The position numbers and the translations under genes were made by a program. The notes below the pieces were generated by a model that did no database searches, was not told the origin of the DNA, and was given only the letters and a program-made list of their open reading frames with translations. A DNA stretch of 64,000 nt, from positions 18,705 to 82,704 of the forward strand of contig CAZCOB010000005.1 of assembly GCA_964500415.1 (NCBI GenBank), given 5' to 3'. How positions within the stretch are numbered: position 1 is the first letter of the stretch; each line of letters begins with the position of its first letter. This document shows positions 57,301 to 64,000 of this stretch, in pieces. This DNA is from JAFGPF01 sp964500415. GTDB taxonomy: Bacteria > Chloroflexota > Dehalococcoidia > Dehalococcoidales > RBG-16-60-22.

Positions 57301-58501
57301 CTCGGAGATAGACGGAATCGCCGAGGTGATACAGAACGAGGAGGGGCGGAAAATAAAAATCACCAGCACCGAGATTTACCAGGACGAGTATCCGTTACCA
57401 ACTAACTGGCAGGTGATGGTCAAGAGGGGCCAGTGGGTGGATATCGGCACGGTATTGGCAGCCCCACCTCCCAAAGATAAAAAAACCGAAGAGGCGGAAA
57501 CAACACCGGAAAGCCAGCCCATCGTGGCACGGTTTGCCGGCGAAGCCGATGTTAAAAAGAAGCAACTGGTCATAAGCTACGTCGAGAAAGAGGAACGGGA
57601 ATATATCGTCCCATCTACCGCCAGTATCTGGGTCAAGACCGAAGACGAGATAAAAGCCGGGCAACAGTTGACCGACGGTTCCATTAATCCACACGATATA
57701 CTGCGTATACTGGGCAAAGAAGCCGTGCAGCAATACCTGGTCGATGAGGTCCAGAAGGTCTACCGCTCCCAGGGTGTTACCATCAATGACAAACATATCG
57801 AAGTCATCACACATCAGATGCTGACCAAAGTGCGCATTGATTCCGCCGGCGACACCGACCTGGTGCCCGACGAACTCGTTGACAAGTTCACATACGAAGA
57901 TATCAACGCCAAGGTACTGGCCGAAGGCGGCGAACCGGCGACGGCGCATACCGTCCTGTTGGGTATTACCAGGGCATCGCTGAGCACCGAAAGCTGGCTG
58001 GCCGCTGCCTCCTTCCAGGAGACAACCAGGGTCCTTACCGAAGCCTCGGCCAATGGTAAAATAGACAGACTTGTCGGCCTGAAGGAAAACGTCATCATCG
58101 GTAAGCTGATTCCTGCCCGCTACCTGAAGGAAGAAGACCTGGCCGAGCTGACCGCCGGTGAGGAAGAAGACGAGGCCATGAAATTACTGGCCAGCCTGGG
58201 CATGACGGAAATGGACAACCTGCTCACCACCGAAGAAGCGATAAGCCGAGAATTAGGAGAAGAAGCGTCAGCCCTGCTGGAAAGCGAAGAGACGAAAACC
58301 GAAGCGCCGGACGCAGATGCCGCGGAAACGGAAGAACCGACCGAACTTTCGGAAAACGAAGAGACGAAAGCCGAAGCGCCGGACGCAGATATAGCGGAAG
58401 CAGAAGAACCGACCGACCTTTTAAAACCAGAAGAGGCAGAAGCCGAAGCGCCGGATACAGATACAACCGCTGGAGAAGAAGACAAGGAAGAACCTGCCTA
58501 G
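54320..58501 (+). CDS. rpoC: RNA polymerase beta-prime subunit with acidic repeat tail
   Basis: The 1393-residue subunit contains the N-terminal zinc motif FECYCGKYKRIRYKGVICDKCG, a coiled-coil insert (EERQQAVEAQIAQMEQDG...), the catalytic NADFDGDQMAVH, the second zinc Cys cluster CQSRRGTCRLC and the C-terminal jaw. The last roughly 80 residues are an acidic Glu/Pro/Asp-rich tail with three 24-residue repeats (about 1320-1390) that is not part of the core enzyme. It overlaps rpoB by 14 bases. Everything needed for catalysis is present. Confidence 0.97.
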   Translation: MFEINDFDAVRISLASPEQIRSWSYGEVTKPETINYRTLKPERDGLFCERIFGPTKDFECYCGKYKRIRYKGVICDKCGVEVARAKVRRERMGHIDLACPVSHIWFAKGIPSRIGLLLDLSPRSLEHVLYFSQYIVTQVNEDAREEVIKQLEESTLHNIEERQQAVEAQIAQMEQDGATVEEINQLRNQFVNEKTKLEEETALVTEKLKELQVKQLLTENEYHDLKHKYGDAFEAGMGAEAILHIMKNINLDEIRNNLLQETQSSSGQRRKKASKQLRVVEAFRNSGNKPEWMILTVLPVLPPDLRPMVQLDGGRFATSDLNDLYRRVINRNNRLRHLIDIGAPEIIIRNEKRMLQEAVDSLVDNGRRGRAISISGNHKLKSLSDMLRGKQGRFRQNLLGKRVDYSGRSVIVCGPELNLHQCGLPRRMALELFKPFVMRRLVAQGLAPNIKSARRLVERAKSEVYDILEEVVKERPVLLNRAPTLHRLSIQAFEPVLIDGSAIQIHPLVCSAFNADFDGDQMAVHVPLSRAAVKEARDMMLSHHNILLPSSGEPTVTPTLDMVLGCYYLTTIRHEGKENGKYFGSFEEAKLAYEFGVVDLREEIDVRNKETGERVKTSVGRILFNEVLPAELGFFNKIIDKSTLKHIATNCCKLLPDEETGQVLDSIKRLGFHYASKSGITIAMNDIEVPASKTQMLEEAEKRVATIEDQYHRGLITEDERYNGIIGVWMETTDNITNTISDNLDRYGGIYMMATSGAKGNISQIRQMAGLRGLMTDPAGKIIEFPIKSSLREGHSVLEYFISTHGARKGLADTALRTSDSGYLTRRLIDVAQDVITSQDDCGTTDGVWMSEPKEKGILPPLTERIIGRMAASDIVHPETGEIIVAQNEEIDEEKIEEIIAAGLTSVYARSPLTCQSRRGTCRLCYGRDLARGDLIEYNVAVGIIAAESIGEPGTQLTLRTFHTGGVVGLDITSGLPRVEELFEARIPRGQAIISEIDGIAEVIQNEEGRKIKITSTEIYQDEYPLPTNWQVMVKRGQWVDIGTVLAAPPPKDKKTEEAETTPESQPIVARFAGEADVKKKQLVISYVEKEEREYIVPSTASIWVKTEDEIKAGQQLTDGSINPHDILRILGKEAVQQYLVDEVQKVYRSQGVTINDKHIEVITHQMLTKVRIDSAGDTDLVPDELVDKFTYEDINAKVLAEGGEPATAHTVLLGITRASLSTESWLAAASFQETTRVLTEASANGKIDRLVGLKENVIIGKLIPARYLKEEDLAELTAGEEEDEAMKLLASLGMTEMDNLLTTEEAISRELGEEASALLESEETKTEAPDADAAETEEPTELSENEETKAEAPDADIAEAEEPTDLLKPEEAEAEAPDTDTTAGEEDKEEPA
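58286..58477 (+). repeat. Three 72-base tandem repeats at the end of rpoC
   Basis: The units begin at about 58286, 58358 and 58430 with GAAGAGACGAAAACCGAAGC-like DNA, giving the coded EETK-EAPDAD and AE-EEPT motifs. The third copy is diverged (GAAGAGGCAGAAGCCGAAGC). The 72-base period equals 24 codons, so length changes would keep the frame. Confidence 0.8.
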
Positions 58502-58547
58502 AACTCCTTTGGCCGCCCTTCTTATAAAGGATTGAGGGGGTAAGATA

Positions 58548-59567
58548 ATAGCTCGCATTATTTCAGGTAAGCCCAGCGTCGAGGACGCACCGCTCGATAC
58601 CAGTCTCAGGCCCCGGTCGCTGGTGGACTTCATCGGGCAGGATAAAACAAAGGAAAATCTCAATATAGCTATTGCCGCCGCTAAAGGCCGTGGCGAGCCT
58701 CTGGACCATACCCTGTTTTACGGGCCTCCCGGGCTGGGCAAGACCTGCCTGGCCCACATCATCGCCATCGAGGCAGGCGTTAATATCAAGACGACATCCG
58801 GTCCCGCCATCGAACGTACCGGAGACCTGGCCGCCATCCTGACCAACCTCAAAAAACACGATATCCTCTTCATCGATGAAATCCACCGCCTTAACCGGAC
58901 GGTAGAAGAGATACTCTACCCCGCCCTGGAGGATTTCGCCCTGGATATCATCATCGGCAAGGGCCCCGGCGCCAAGAGCCTGCGACTCAACCTCCCCGCC
59001 TTTACCCTGATAGGAGCCACCACCCGCTACGCCCTGCTCAGCCCTCCGCTGAGGGACCGGTTCGGCTCGGTGTACCGGCTCGATTTTTACGACCAGGCGT
59101 CGCTGGAAAAAATAGTAAAGCGCTCCGCCCGCATTCTCCAGGTGGAAGCGGATGAGGAAGGGCTGAAAGAAATCGCCCGCCGCGCCCGGGGCACGCCCCG
59201 CGTGGCAAATCGCCTTCTCAAGCGGGTCAGGGACTACGCCCAGGTCATTGTCGACGGCGTCATCACTCATGAAGTGGCTCAAGCCGCCCTCTCCAAGCTG
59301 GAGGTCGACCCCATCGGGCTGGATGAAATCGACCACAAGGTGCTGTATACCATTATCGAGAAGTTCAACGGCGGGCCGGTGGGGCTGGACACCATCGCCG
59401 CTTCCATCAGCGAAGAGTCCGACACCATCACCGACGTTTACGAGCCTTTCCTGATGCAGCTGGGCTTCCTGGAGAGGACGCCGCGGGGCAGGATGGCCAC
59501 CCGCCTGGCCTACGAGCACCTCGGCCTGCCCTACAATAAAAAGCCCCCGCAGGGAACGTTGCTCTAA
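58548..59567 (+). CDS. ruvB: Holliday junction branch migration helicase RuvB, apparent AUA start
   Basis: The 339-residue AAA+ motor drives branch migration with RuvA. Walker A is GPPGLGKTCLAHI, Walker B is ILFIDEIHRL, the sensor region GATTRYALLSPPLRDRFG, and the C-terminal winged helix ends in RGRMATRLAYEHLG. The conserved N-terminus MARIISGKPSVEDAPLDTSL is read only from ATA at 58548; a TGA lies upstream and no ATG, GTG or TTG occurs before GTG at 58623, 25 residues into the homologous region. GAGGGGG at 58534-58540 is 7 bases before the ATA. It follows rpoC by 46 bases. Confidence 0.9.
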   Translation: MARIISGKPSVEDAPLDTSLRPRSLVDFIGQDKTKENLNIAIAAAKGRGEPLDHTLFYGPPGLGKTCLAHIIAIEAGVNIKTTSGPAIERTGDLAAILTNLKKHDILFIDEIHRLNRTVEEILYPALEDFALDIIIGKGPGAKSLRLNLPAFTLIGATTRYALLSPPLRDRFGSVYRLDFYDQASLEKIVKRSARILQVEADEEGLKEIARRARGTPRVANRLLKRVRDYAQVIVDGVITHEVAQAALSKLEVDPIGLDEIDHKVLYTIIEKFNGGPVGLDTIAASISEESDTITDVYEPFLMQLGFLERTPRGRMATRLAYEHLGLPYNKKPPQGTLL

Positions 59568-59647
59568 AAAACCTCGCCGGAGGCGAAACTACACCACCTT
59601 TAATCCAATAATTTTTAAATATTTATGCAAAATGATGTAACATATGC

Positions 59648-59686
59648 TTGACATTTAGTATATTATGGTTTACAATATGTATTGTA
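59648..59686 (+). promoter_or_regulatory. Promoter with operator palindrome
   Basis: TTGACA (59648-59653) and TACAAT (59671-59676) are 17 bases apart. TACAAT-ATGT-ATTGTA (59671-59686) is an inverted repeat that overlaps the -10 box and the expected start, suitable for a repressor such as the HTH protein encoded at the end of this operon. Confidence 0.6.
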
Positions 59687-59717
59687 CAGATTACTGATAT
59701 TGATTGGAGGAAAAAAA

Positions 59718-60143
59718 ATGGCACCGATGCAAAAGAGGGCCTGGTGGGGACTGGGGGTCGGAATAATCTTTTCCGCAGCTTTTGTACTGGTCTTTATCCT
59801 GATGGGAGGCATCGAGACCTTTGATGAAGACCAGGGATTCCGGATAATTATCGACGTGTTGTGGGTGGGTGGATTGGTGGCCAACCTAGCTATTGTGAAC
59901 CTGGCCCTGCGTAAACCCGGCATGGCCGACGAACGCGACAAGCAGATAGTCGAAAGGGCGCCCCGCGTCCAGTGGCTGGCGGTCGTTTTCACGCTGGTAG
60001 CTTGGACTATCGCCCTTACCGAGGTCTACCACGATACCGGCCAGATACCCGCCGTCTTTATGTACGTTATATTCATGTCGGTTCTCATGGTCAGCACGCT
60101 TTCGCAATCGCTGGGAATACTCATCGGCTACTGGAAAAGTTGA
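59718..60143 (+). CDS. Membrane protein with DERDK motif (first paralogue)
   Basis: The 141-residue protein has four predicted membrane segments (about 9-30, 43-62, 83-102, 112-133) and a cytoplasmic loop with ADERDKQIVERAPRVQ. It resembles its neighbour at 60175 in topology and in the DERDK loop, so they are paralogues. Similar small proteins are annotated DUF2178-like in many genomes; the assignment here is uncertain. A strong TGGAGG precedes the ATG at 59718; the earlier reading start lacks one. Confidence 0.65.
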   Translation: MAPMQKRAWWGLGVGIIFSAAFVLVFILMGGIETFDEDQGFRIIIDVLWVGGLVANLAIVNLALRKPGMADERDKQIVERAPRVQWLAVVFTLVAWTIALTEVYHDTGQIPAVFMYVIFMSVLMVSTLSQSLGILIGYWKS

Positions 60144-60174
60144 TAGCCATAAAAATAACAAGGAGGTGGGAAAA

Positions 60175-60627
60175 ATGACCATAAGTCAGAAAACCGCCTG
60201 GGCACAGCTGGCAATATTCGGGGCCCTGTTAATCGGCTGGGTGGTGCTATTCTCAATAAATGGTACAATCTTTTACTGGCAGAACGAGACCCTGAAAATG
60301 ACCTTTTACTGGCTCTGCGCCGCCGCTTTCGGCGCCCTGGTTGTCATGAACGTGGTAGCCGGCATCCTGAAAAGTAAACTCCAAGCCGTTACCGATGAGA
60401 GGGACAAATCGATATTCCGCAAAGCCTCACTCTGGGCGACGGGGGTCTCCTACAGCGTCGTCGCCGCCCTGCTGCTGGCCCTGGCCATCACCTACATGGA
60501 CGGCGGCAGCGAGACTATCCCCGTTTATTTTCCGCTCTTTATCGTTATCGTCGGCGGGGTGACGCTGATACTCACGCAGGCCGTTACGGCGCTGCTGCTG
60601 TATGGCCGAAAGGTGAACCATGAGTAG
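60175..60627 (+). CDS. Membrane protein with DERDK motif (second paralogue)
   Basis: The 150-residue protein has four membrane segments and the loop VTDERDKSIFRKASLWATG, matching the preceding paralogue. It ends by overlapping the start of the HTH gene by 8 bases, so the three genes form a coupled operon. The start is the ATG at 60175 behind AGGAGGT; a GTG three codons upstream sits inside the ribosome-binding site. The role is unknown; DUF2178-like is a guess. Confidence 0.65.
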   Translation: MTISQKTAWAQLAIFGALLIGWVVLFSINGTIFYWQNETLKMTFYWLCAAAFGALVVMNVVAGILKSKLQAVTDERDKSIFRKASLWATGVSYSVVAALLLALAITYMDGGSETIPVYFPLFIVIVGGVTLILTQAVTALLLYGRKVNHE

Positions 60628-60832
60628 CACCAGGATAGACAATCGCATCAGGCGACTACGCTTCGACCATGACGAGATGACGCAGGAAGAGCTGGCCGGC
60701 CGCGTCGGCTGTACCCGGCAGACCATTATTGCCCTGGAGCAGGGCAAGTACGTGCCGTCCATCGAGCTGGCCTTCAAGATTGCCCGGGCTTTCGGCGTGA
60801 CGCTGGAAGAAGTCTTTCAGTACGAGGAATAA
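60620..60832 (+). CDS. Small Cro/CI-type HTH regulator
   Basis: The 70-residue protein is a compact helix-turn-helix domain: MTQEELAGRVGCTRQTIIALEQGKYVPSIELAFKIARAFG, of the YozG type that often accompanies membrane-protein genes. It overlaps the preceding gene by 8 bases and probably represses the operon through the palindrome at 59671-59686. No effector domain exists, so regulation may depend on interaction with the membrane partners. Confidence 0.8.
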   Translation: MSSTRIDNRIRRLRFDHDEMTQEELAGRVGCTRQTIIALEQGKYVPSIELAFKIARAFGVTLEEVFQYEE

Positions 60833-60863
60833 AGGAGTAAAATGGGAAGTCTGGTGGTAAAGG

Positions 60864-61403
60864 ATGAAAAAATTACTGGTTCACGTTTGCTGCGCCCACT
60901 GCGCCGCTTATACGGTCAAACACTGGAGACAGCAGGGGTATGAAGTCGGCGGGTTCTGGTACAATCCCAATATCCACCCCTACACCGAGCACCAGAGCCG
61001 ACTGGAAAGCATGAAAACACTGGCGCAGGAGACAGGCCTGACGTTGATTATCACCGAAGGCTATGATATGCCGGAATACTTCCGCCGGGTAGTCGGCCAC
61101 GAGGCAGAGCGCTGCCGCTATTGCTTCGACCTGCGACTGGCAAAAACGGCAGAGACCGCCCGGCAGCATGGTTACGACGGCTTCACCACCACCCTGCTCA
61201 TCAGCCCCCATCAGAAACACGATATCATCCGGGAAATCGGCGATAAAATCGCTGCTGAACAGGGCCCGGAATTCCTCTATGCCGACCTCCGCAAGCGCTA
61301 CTCGGACAGCCGGCACATCACCAAGCCGATGGACCTCTACCGCCAGCAGTACTGCGGCTGTGTTTACAGCGAGTGGGAACGCTACGCCGATATCAAAGAA
61401 TAA
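60864..61403 (+). CDS. queH: Epoxyqueuosine reductase QueH
   Basis: The 179-residue protein reduces epoxyqueuosine in tRNA to queuosine. It has the QueH (DUF208) layout: N-terminal HVCCAHCAAYTVKHW with paired Cys for Fe-S binding, FWYNPNIHPYTEHQSRLES, the middle Cys in ERCRYCFDLRLAKTAE, and the C-terminal TTTLLISPHQKHD and QQYCGCVYSE. All cysteine ligands are present. It stands alone with a good GTAAAGG start region and a strong terminator after the stop. Confidence 0.92.
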   Translation: MKKLLVHVCCAHCAAYTVKHWRQQGYEVGGFWYNPNIHPYTEHQSRLESMKTLAQETGLTLIITEGYDMPEYFRRVVGHEAERCRYCFDLRLAKTAETARQHGYDGFTTTLLISPHQKHDIIREIGDKIAAEQGPEFLYADLRKRYSDSRHITKPMDLYRQQYCGCVYSEWERYADIKE

Positions 61404-61418
61404 ACAGTAAAAAGACAG

Positions 61419-61449
61419 GGAGCCTCTTTTCGAGGCTCCCCGTTTGTTT
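61419..61449 (+). terminator. Rho-independent terminator after queH
   Basis: GGGAGCCTC (61419-61427) pairs with GAGGCTCCC (61433-61441) around a TTTTC loop, followed by CGTTTGTTTT. It ends the queH transcript and lies before the convergent SIMPL gene. Confidence 0.8.
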
Positions 61450-61487
61450 TCGTATTATACGAGCTATGCCCGACTTTACTTAACTCA

Positions 61488-62243
61488 TCAGTCTATTTCA
61501 TAGGCTATCTGGACATTGGTGGTTATTTCCATTTCGCCGGGGCTGATGGGTGTCTCCATCGCGGGCGCTGACTCCGCCATAGCTATCATATCACCGCGGT
61601 AGATGGGGCCGGGTATGTAGGAACTCTCGGAGATATAGGTGGCTTTACCCAGCTTTACATCAGCTACCTCGGCCAGAGTTTTGGCCTTGGCGGCGGCAGC
61701 GGCTACCGCCAGCTTTCTCGCCTGCTCCCGGTAAGGGGTCGGGTCGTCAATCGTAAAGCTAATGCTGTCGACGCGGGTCAGGTCGCCGCCGGCAACAGCC
61801 ACGGCGTCAATAACGGTTCCCGCTTTTGCCACATCCCTTATCTTGGCCGTGACGACGTTGGTCACGCGATAGCCAAGGAATATCTCCTGCTGTTTATCAT
61901 TGTCCCACCGGGTTACCTTCTGGATATTGAAGTACTGAGTCTGTACATCCTTATCGGCAACGCCTTCATCTTTCAGGGCTTTTATGACGTTATCCATGGC
62001 GACCTTCGCTTCGTCCTGGGCCTCGGCAACCGTGTCCTCCCGTGCCTCGACGCCTACTCTCAGAACAGCTACATCGGGAACGGCCGTCACCTTACCCTCG
62101 CCGTTGACCCAGATTCCTTCCTGCTGGCTGTTGAGGTTACCCTTGAGTTCCAGAGTACCATCGACTCCGTTGGAACACCCGGCCAGTACCACCACCCCGA
62201 GAAGCAATGCCGCTCCGATTACTACCAACCATGTCTTTTTCAT
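61488..62243 (-). CDS. SIMPL-domain (DUF541) lipoprotein
   Basis: The 251-residue protein starts with a lipoprotein signal ending in the lipobox VLAGC (Cys near residue 22), then a SIMPL domain (about 40-250): EGKVTAVPDVAVLRVGVEAR at its start and QARKLAVAAAAAKAKTLAEV near its end. Family members are periplasmic or surface proteins of unclear function, some stress-related. It would be anchored outside the membrane. A GGAGG site precedes the ATG. Confidence 0.85.
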   Translation of the reverse strand: MKKTWLVVIGAALLLGVVVLAGCSNGVDGTLELKGNLNSQQEGIWVNGEGKVTAVPDVAVLRVGVEAREDTVAEAQDEAKVAMDNVIKALKDEGVADKDVQTQYFNIQKVTRWDNDKQQEIFLGYRVTNVVTAKIRDVAKAGTVIDAVAVAGGDLTRVDSISFTIDDPTPYREQARKLAVAAAAAKAKTLAEVADVKLGKATYISESSYIPGPIYRGDMIAMAESAPAMETPISPGEMEITTNVQIAYEID

Positions 62244-62466
62244 TGTTTTGCCTCCTTTTTATTTTGCTACTATATATAACGAAAAAGCTGCCGTAAAGTT
62301 AGCAGCGGGCTTCCTTACTACTACCTACTATGATGACCCGCTCTTTTTCCTGACGGAAAAAGCCACATATCACTTGATTTAGAATAAAGCGAAACAGAAG
62401 GAAAAGATGTAATTTATGTCACAATTTGGGGAATATCAGACTTAGAATAGTGGCGAGAAATTAAAC

Positions 62467-63501
62467 CTATTTCAGGTTCCGGAGGGCCTGACCGTAACCG
62501 TTGTCGGCGACCTCAAGTGCCCGGCGTAGCGCCGGCTTCAAGGCTTCTGGCGCGTTTTCCAGCAATTCCTGCAGCTTTTTTGAGTTCTTCAAAGCCTGCT
62601 CCGACACAATGGTGCGGAGCCGCGCCTCATCATCAGTTTCGACTTCCTCGTCTTCCCGGTCGCGTTCTTTATCCGCCCCGGCCTCTTCACGCATTACCGC
62701 TGCACCGGGAGCAGTCGGTGCGGGCGCTTCTACCACGGCTTCCGGCGGTATTTCTATTACCGGTGCCGGTTGTGCCTTGTCCGGCAGTGCTTCTGTCGGC
62801 GGCTCTTTCACCTGCAACTGCGGTTCTTCCGGCTCCGGCTCCGGCTCAGGTGCTGGGGCCGGTGTCGGTGCGGGAACCGGTGCCGGCGCCGCCTCGAAGG
62901 CAGTCATGTCCATCTGTGTATCCTCTCCCCTGCCGGGTACGACCAGATTCGACATAGCTATCAACTGGTCATTCATGCGTTCCGTAGCCTTCTCCACCTG
63001 CGCGACATCACCCTTATCGGCCATCCTGACTATCTCCTCCACCCTTTCATCGGCGAAGCTGGCATACAGCTCCGCCTTGCCCAGGGACGAGGGAGTAAAA
63101 GCCAGCCGCACTGCCTCGGTCGCCAGCTTAACCTGGTAGAGGGGCTCATCGGGCAGGCTGTTAATGGATGCGACCGCGGTGCCGGTGGCTGCCAGTAAGA
63201 TGACAACGACGACTACAGTTGTAATAGCAGCCCAGCGTGGAAACCACGCGAAGAAGCCCCACGCCCTCTCCGGCTCCATCTCACGGATAGCTGCCTGGAA
63301 GTCGTAGCCAGCTCTCTCTCTAAATTCCTGATGAGGCTCAACGGAGGCCACTTTTCTGGCATCTACCACCGTCCGGAGCAGCGGTTCAAGCTCGTCAGCA
63401 TAGGCAGGATAATCCGCCAGACATGTCTCGATAGACTCGCCGCTGATCAGCCGCTCCAGGCATTCGTTCAATATATTATCAAATTCGCTCTTTTTGCTCA
63501 T
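62467..63501 (-). CDS. DUF5667-type membrane protein, putative anti-sigma partner
   Basis: The 344-residue protein has a cytoplasmic N-terminal helical region (SEFDNILNECLERLISGE..., with CLADYPAYADELEPLLRTVV), one membrane helix (about 92-112) and a DUF5667-like extracytoplasmic part (SLPDEPLYQVKLATEAVRLA) followed by a Pro/Ala/Glu-rich linker and a charged helical end. The topology is that of an anti-sigma or membrane sensor. Its start overlaps the stop of the ECF sigma gene by four bases, which strongly suggests that the two work together. Confidence 0.75.
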   Translation of the reverse strand: MSKKSEFDNILNECLERLISGESIETCLADYPAYADELEPLLRTVVDARKVASVEPHQEFRERAGYDFQAAIREMEPERAWGFFAWFPRWAAITTVVVVVILLAATGTAVASINSLPDEPLYQVKLATEAVRLAFTPSSLGKAELYASFADERVEEIVRMADKGDVAQVEKATERMNDQLIAMSNLVVPGRGEDTQMDMTAFEAAPAPVPAPTPAPAPEPEPEPEEPQLQVKEPPTEALPDKAQPAPVIEIPPEAVVEAPAPTAPGAAVMREEAGADKERDREDEEVETDDEARLRTIVSEQALKNSKKLQELLENAPEALKPALRRALEVADNGYGQALRNLK

Positions 63502-64000
63502 GCCACTGCCCCTGCCGAAAGCACTTTACGCAGGGTGACTATAGCGCTGTGCTGTAAAGCTTTTACCGCTCCCACACTCCTGCCCATAACTTCAGCTACC
63601 TCGGCCACGGACATTTCACTGGTGAAGCGCAGCGAAATGACTTCCTGCTGCGCCGCGGTCAGCTTCTTCGCCGCCTCTGCAAGTTCTTCAATATCTAATT
63701 TCCTTTCGGCCACCTTCTGGGGGTCGTCTTCGCCAGAGGTTATCGACTCATCGAGGGAGACGGTGGCCCGTCTCGACTTTTTTCTCAGGTAGTCAACTAC
63801 CTGGTTATGGGCGATACGGTACAGCCATGAAGAGAACGGCATACCCTTAAATCTGTAGGAAGAGATTGACCTGAGCGCGTTGAGAAATACCTGCTGAGTC
63901 AAATCTTCCGCCTCGGTACGGTTACCTATTTTGAGAACTATATACCGATAAATTTTATCGAAGTTCTCCTCATATAATTGAGTTAAAGCCACCTGGTCGC
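63498..64000 (-). CDS. ECF sigma factor, partial at the window edge
   Basis: The visible 164 or more residues contain sigma region 2 (LYEENFDKIYRYIVLKIGNR, DLTQQVFLNALRSI and WLYRIAHNQVVDYLR) and region 4 (LTAAQQEVISLRFTSEMSVAEVAEVMGRS), separated by a short linker. It directs RNA polymerase to stress promoters. The first visible codons read DQVALTQLYEEN, the middle of the usual conserved GDxEAL start, so the gene very probably begins outside the window and GTG at 63992 is only internal. It overlaps the DUF5667 gene by four bases. Confidence 0.85.
   Translation of the reverse strand, partial: DQVALTQLYEENFDKIYRYIVLKIGNRTEAEDLTQQVFLNALRSISSYRFKGMPFSSWLYRIAHNQVVDYLRKKSRRATVSLDESITSGEDDPQKVAERKLDIEELAEAAKKLTAAQQEVISLRFTSEMSVAEVAEVMGRSVGAVKALQHSAIVTLRKVLSAGAVA

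Noticed and set aside
62341..62362. Hairpin CTTTTTCC-TGAC-GGAAAAAG as a terminator of the DUF5667 gene
   Set aside because: It lies about 100 bases past the stop and lacks a T-run on the gene's strand, so support is too weak.

Overview
This window looks like a chromosomal contig of a Chloroflexota bacterium, most likely class Dehalococcoidia. That is inference from the style of several housekeeping proteins (GpsA, RuvB, FPG, C4 zinc-ribbon protein), the rpoB-rpoC-ruvB order and Gram-positive-type SOS boxes; no rRNA or marker tree is available here. Base composition is moderate to high in G+C, with a few AT-rich islands.

Layout. (1) 1-6.0 kb: a leaderless XRE regulator, a soluble histidine kinase and OmpR-type regulator, a LuxR-like regulator with a degenerate receiver, then two exported TasA/camelysin-like proteins and a SipW-type signal peptidase. 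This reads as a regulated surface-protein secretion module. (2) 6.0-13.75 kb and 21.07-23.35 kb, minus strand: a virion-structure cassette (tail hub-like protein, membrane protein, connector, LamG protein, major capsid, scaffold-like protein, portal, Cys-rich HTH protein; then large terminase, a possible small terminase and a 50-residue ORF). (3) 13.9-21.0 kb, splitting that cassette: an excisionase-like HTH, two giant-repeat TIG/FN3 surface proteins, an HNH nuclease, a cupin, a SnoaL-like protein and a TM2 protein. No integrase, tape measure or lysis gene is visible, so the phage material is a remnant or domesticated element.

(4) 23.5-31.9 kb: zinc-ribbon protein, RNase HI, RNase P RNA, CtpA protease, macrodomain protein, DAHP synthase, Fpg and PolA. 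(5) 32.1-33.1 kb: an AT-rich Panacea-type toxin-antitoxin-like pair behind an SOS-like box and an operator. (6) 33.4-50.3 kb: AI-2E-type permease, envelope stress-like small proteins, ornithine carbamoyltransferase, Der, PlsY, GpsA, DnaJ, RuvX, AlaS, GalU, ROK kinase, HolA, YchF and an NfeD-like protein. (7) 50.5-59.6 kb: rpoB, rpoC and ruvB. (8) 59.7-64 kb: a small self-regulated membrane-protein operon, QueH, a SIMPL lipoprotein, and a DUF5667 protein with an ECF sigma factor cut by the window edge.

Four things stand out. First, ruvX and ruvB both appear to start at AUA codons behind good Shine-Dalgarno sites, and several genes (XRE, polA, ROK kinase) look leaderless, so translation initiation here is unusual. 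Second, an interspersed intergenic repeat family made of a hairpin, a core of about 45-60 bases and a TTCCAGC palindrome recurs about nine times and sits between genes, including inside the phage operon. Third, one exported protein carries a beta-grasp-like cytoplasmic domain in front of its signal anchor. Fourth, RNase P RNA carries the same 19-base hairpin at two positions. No tRNA, rRNA or CRISPR array was seen.
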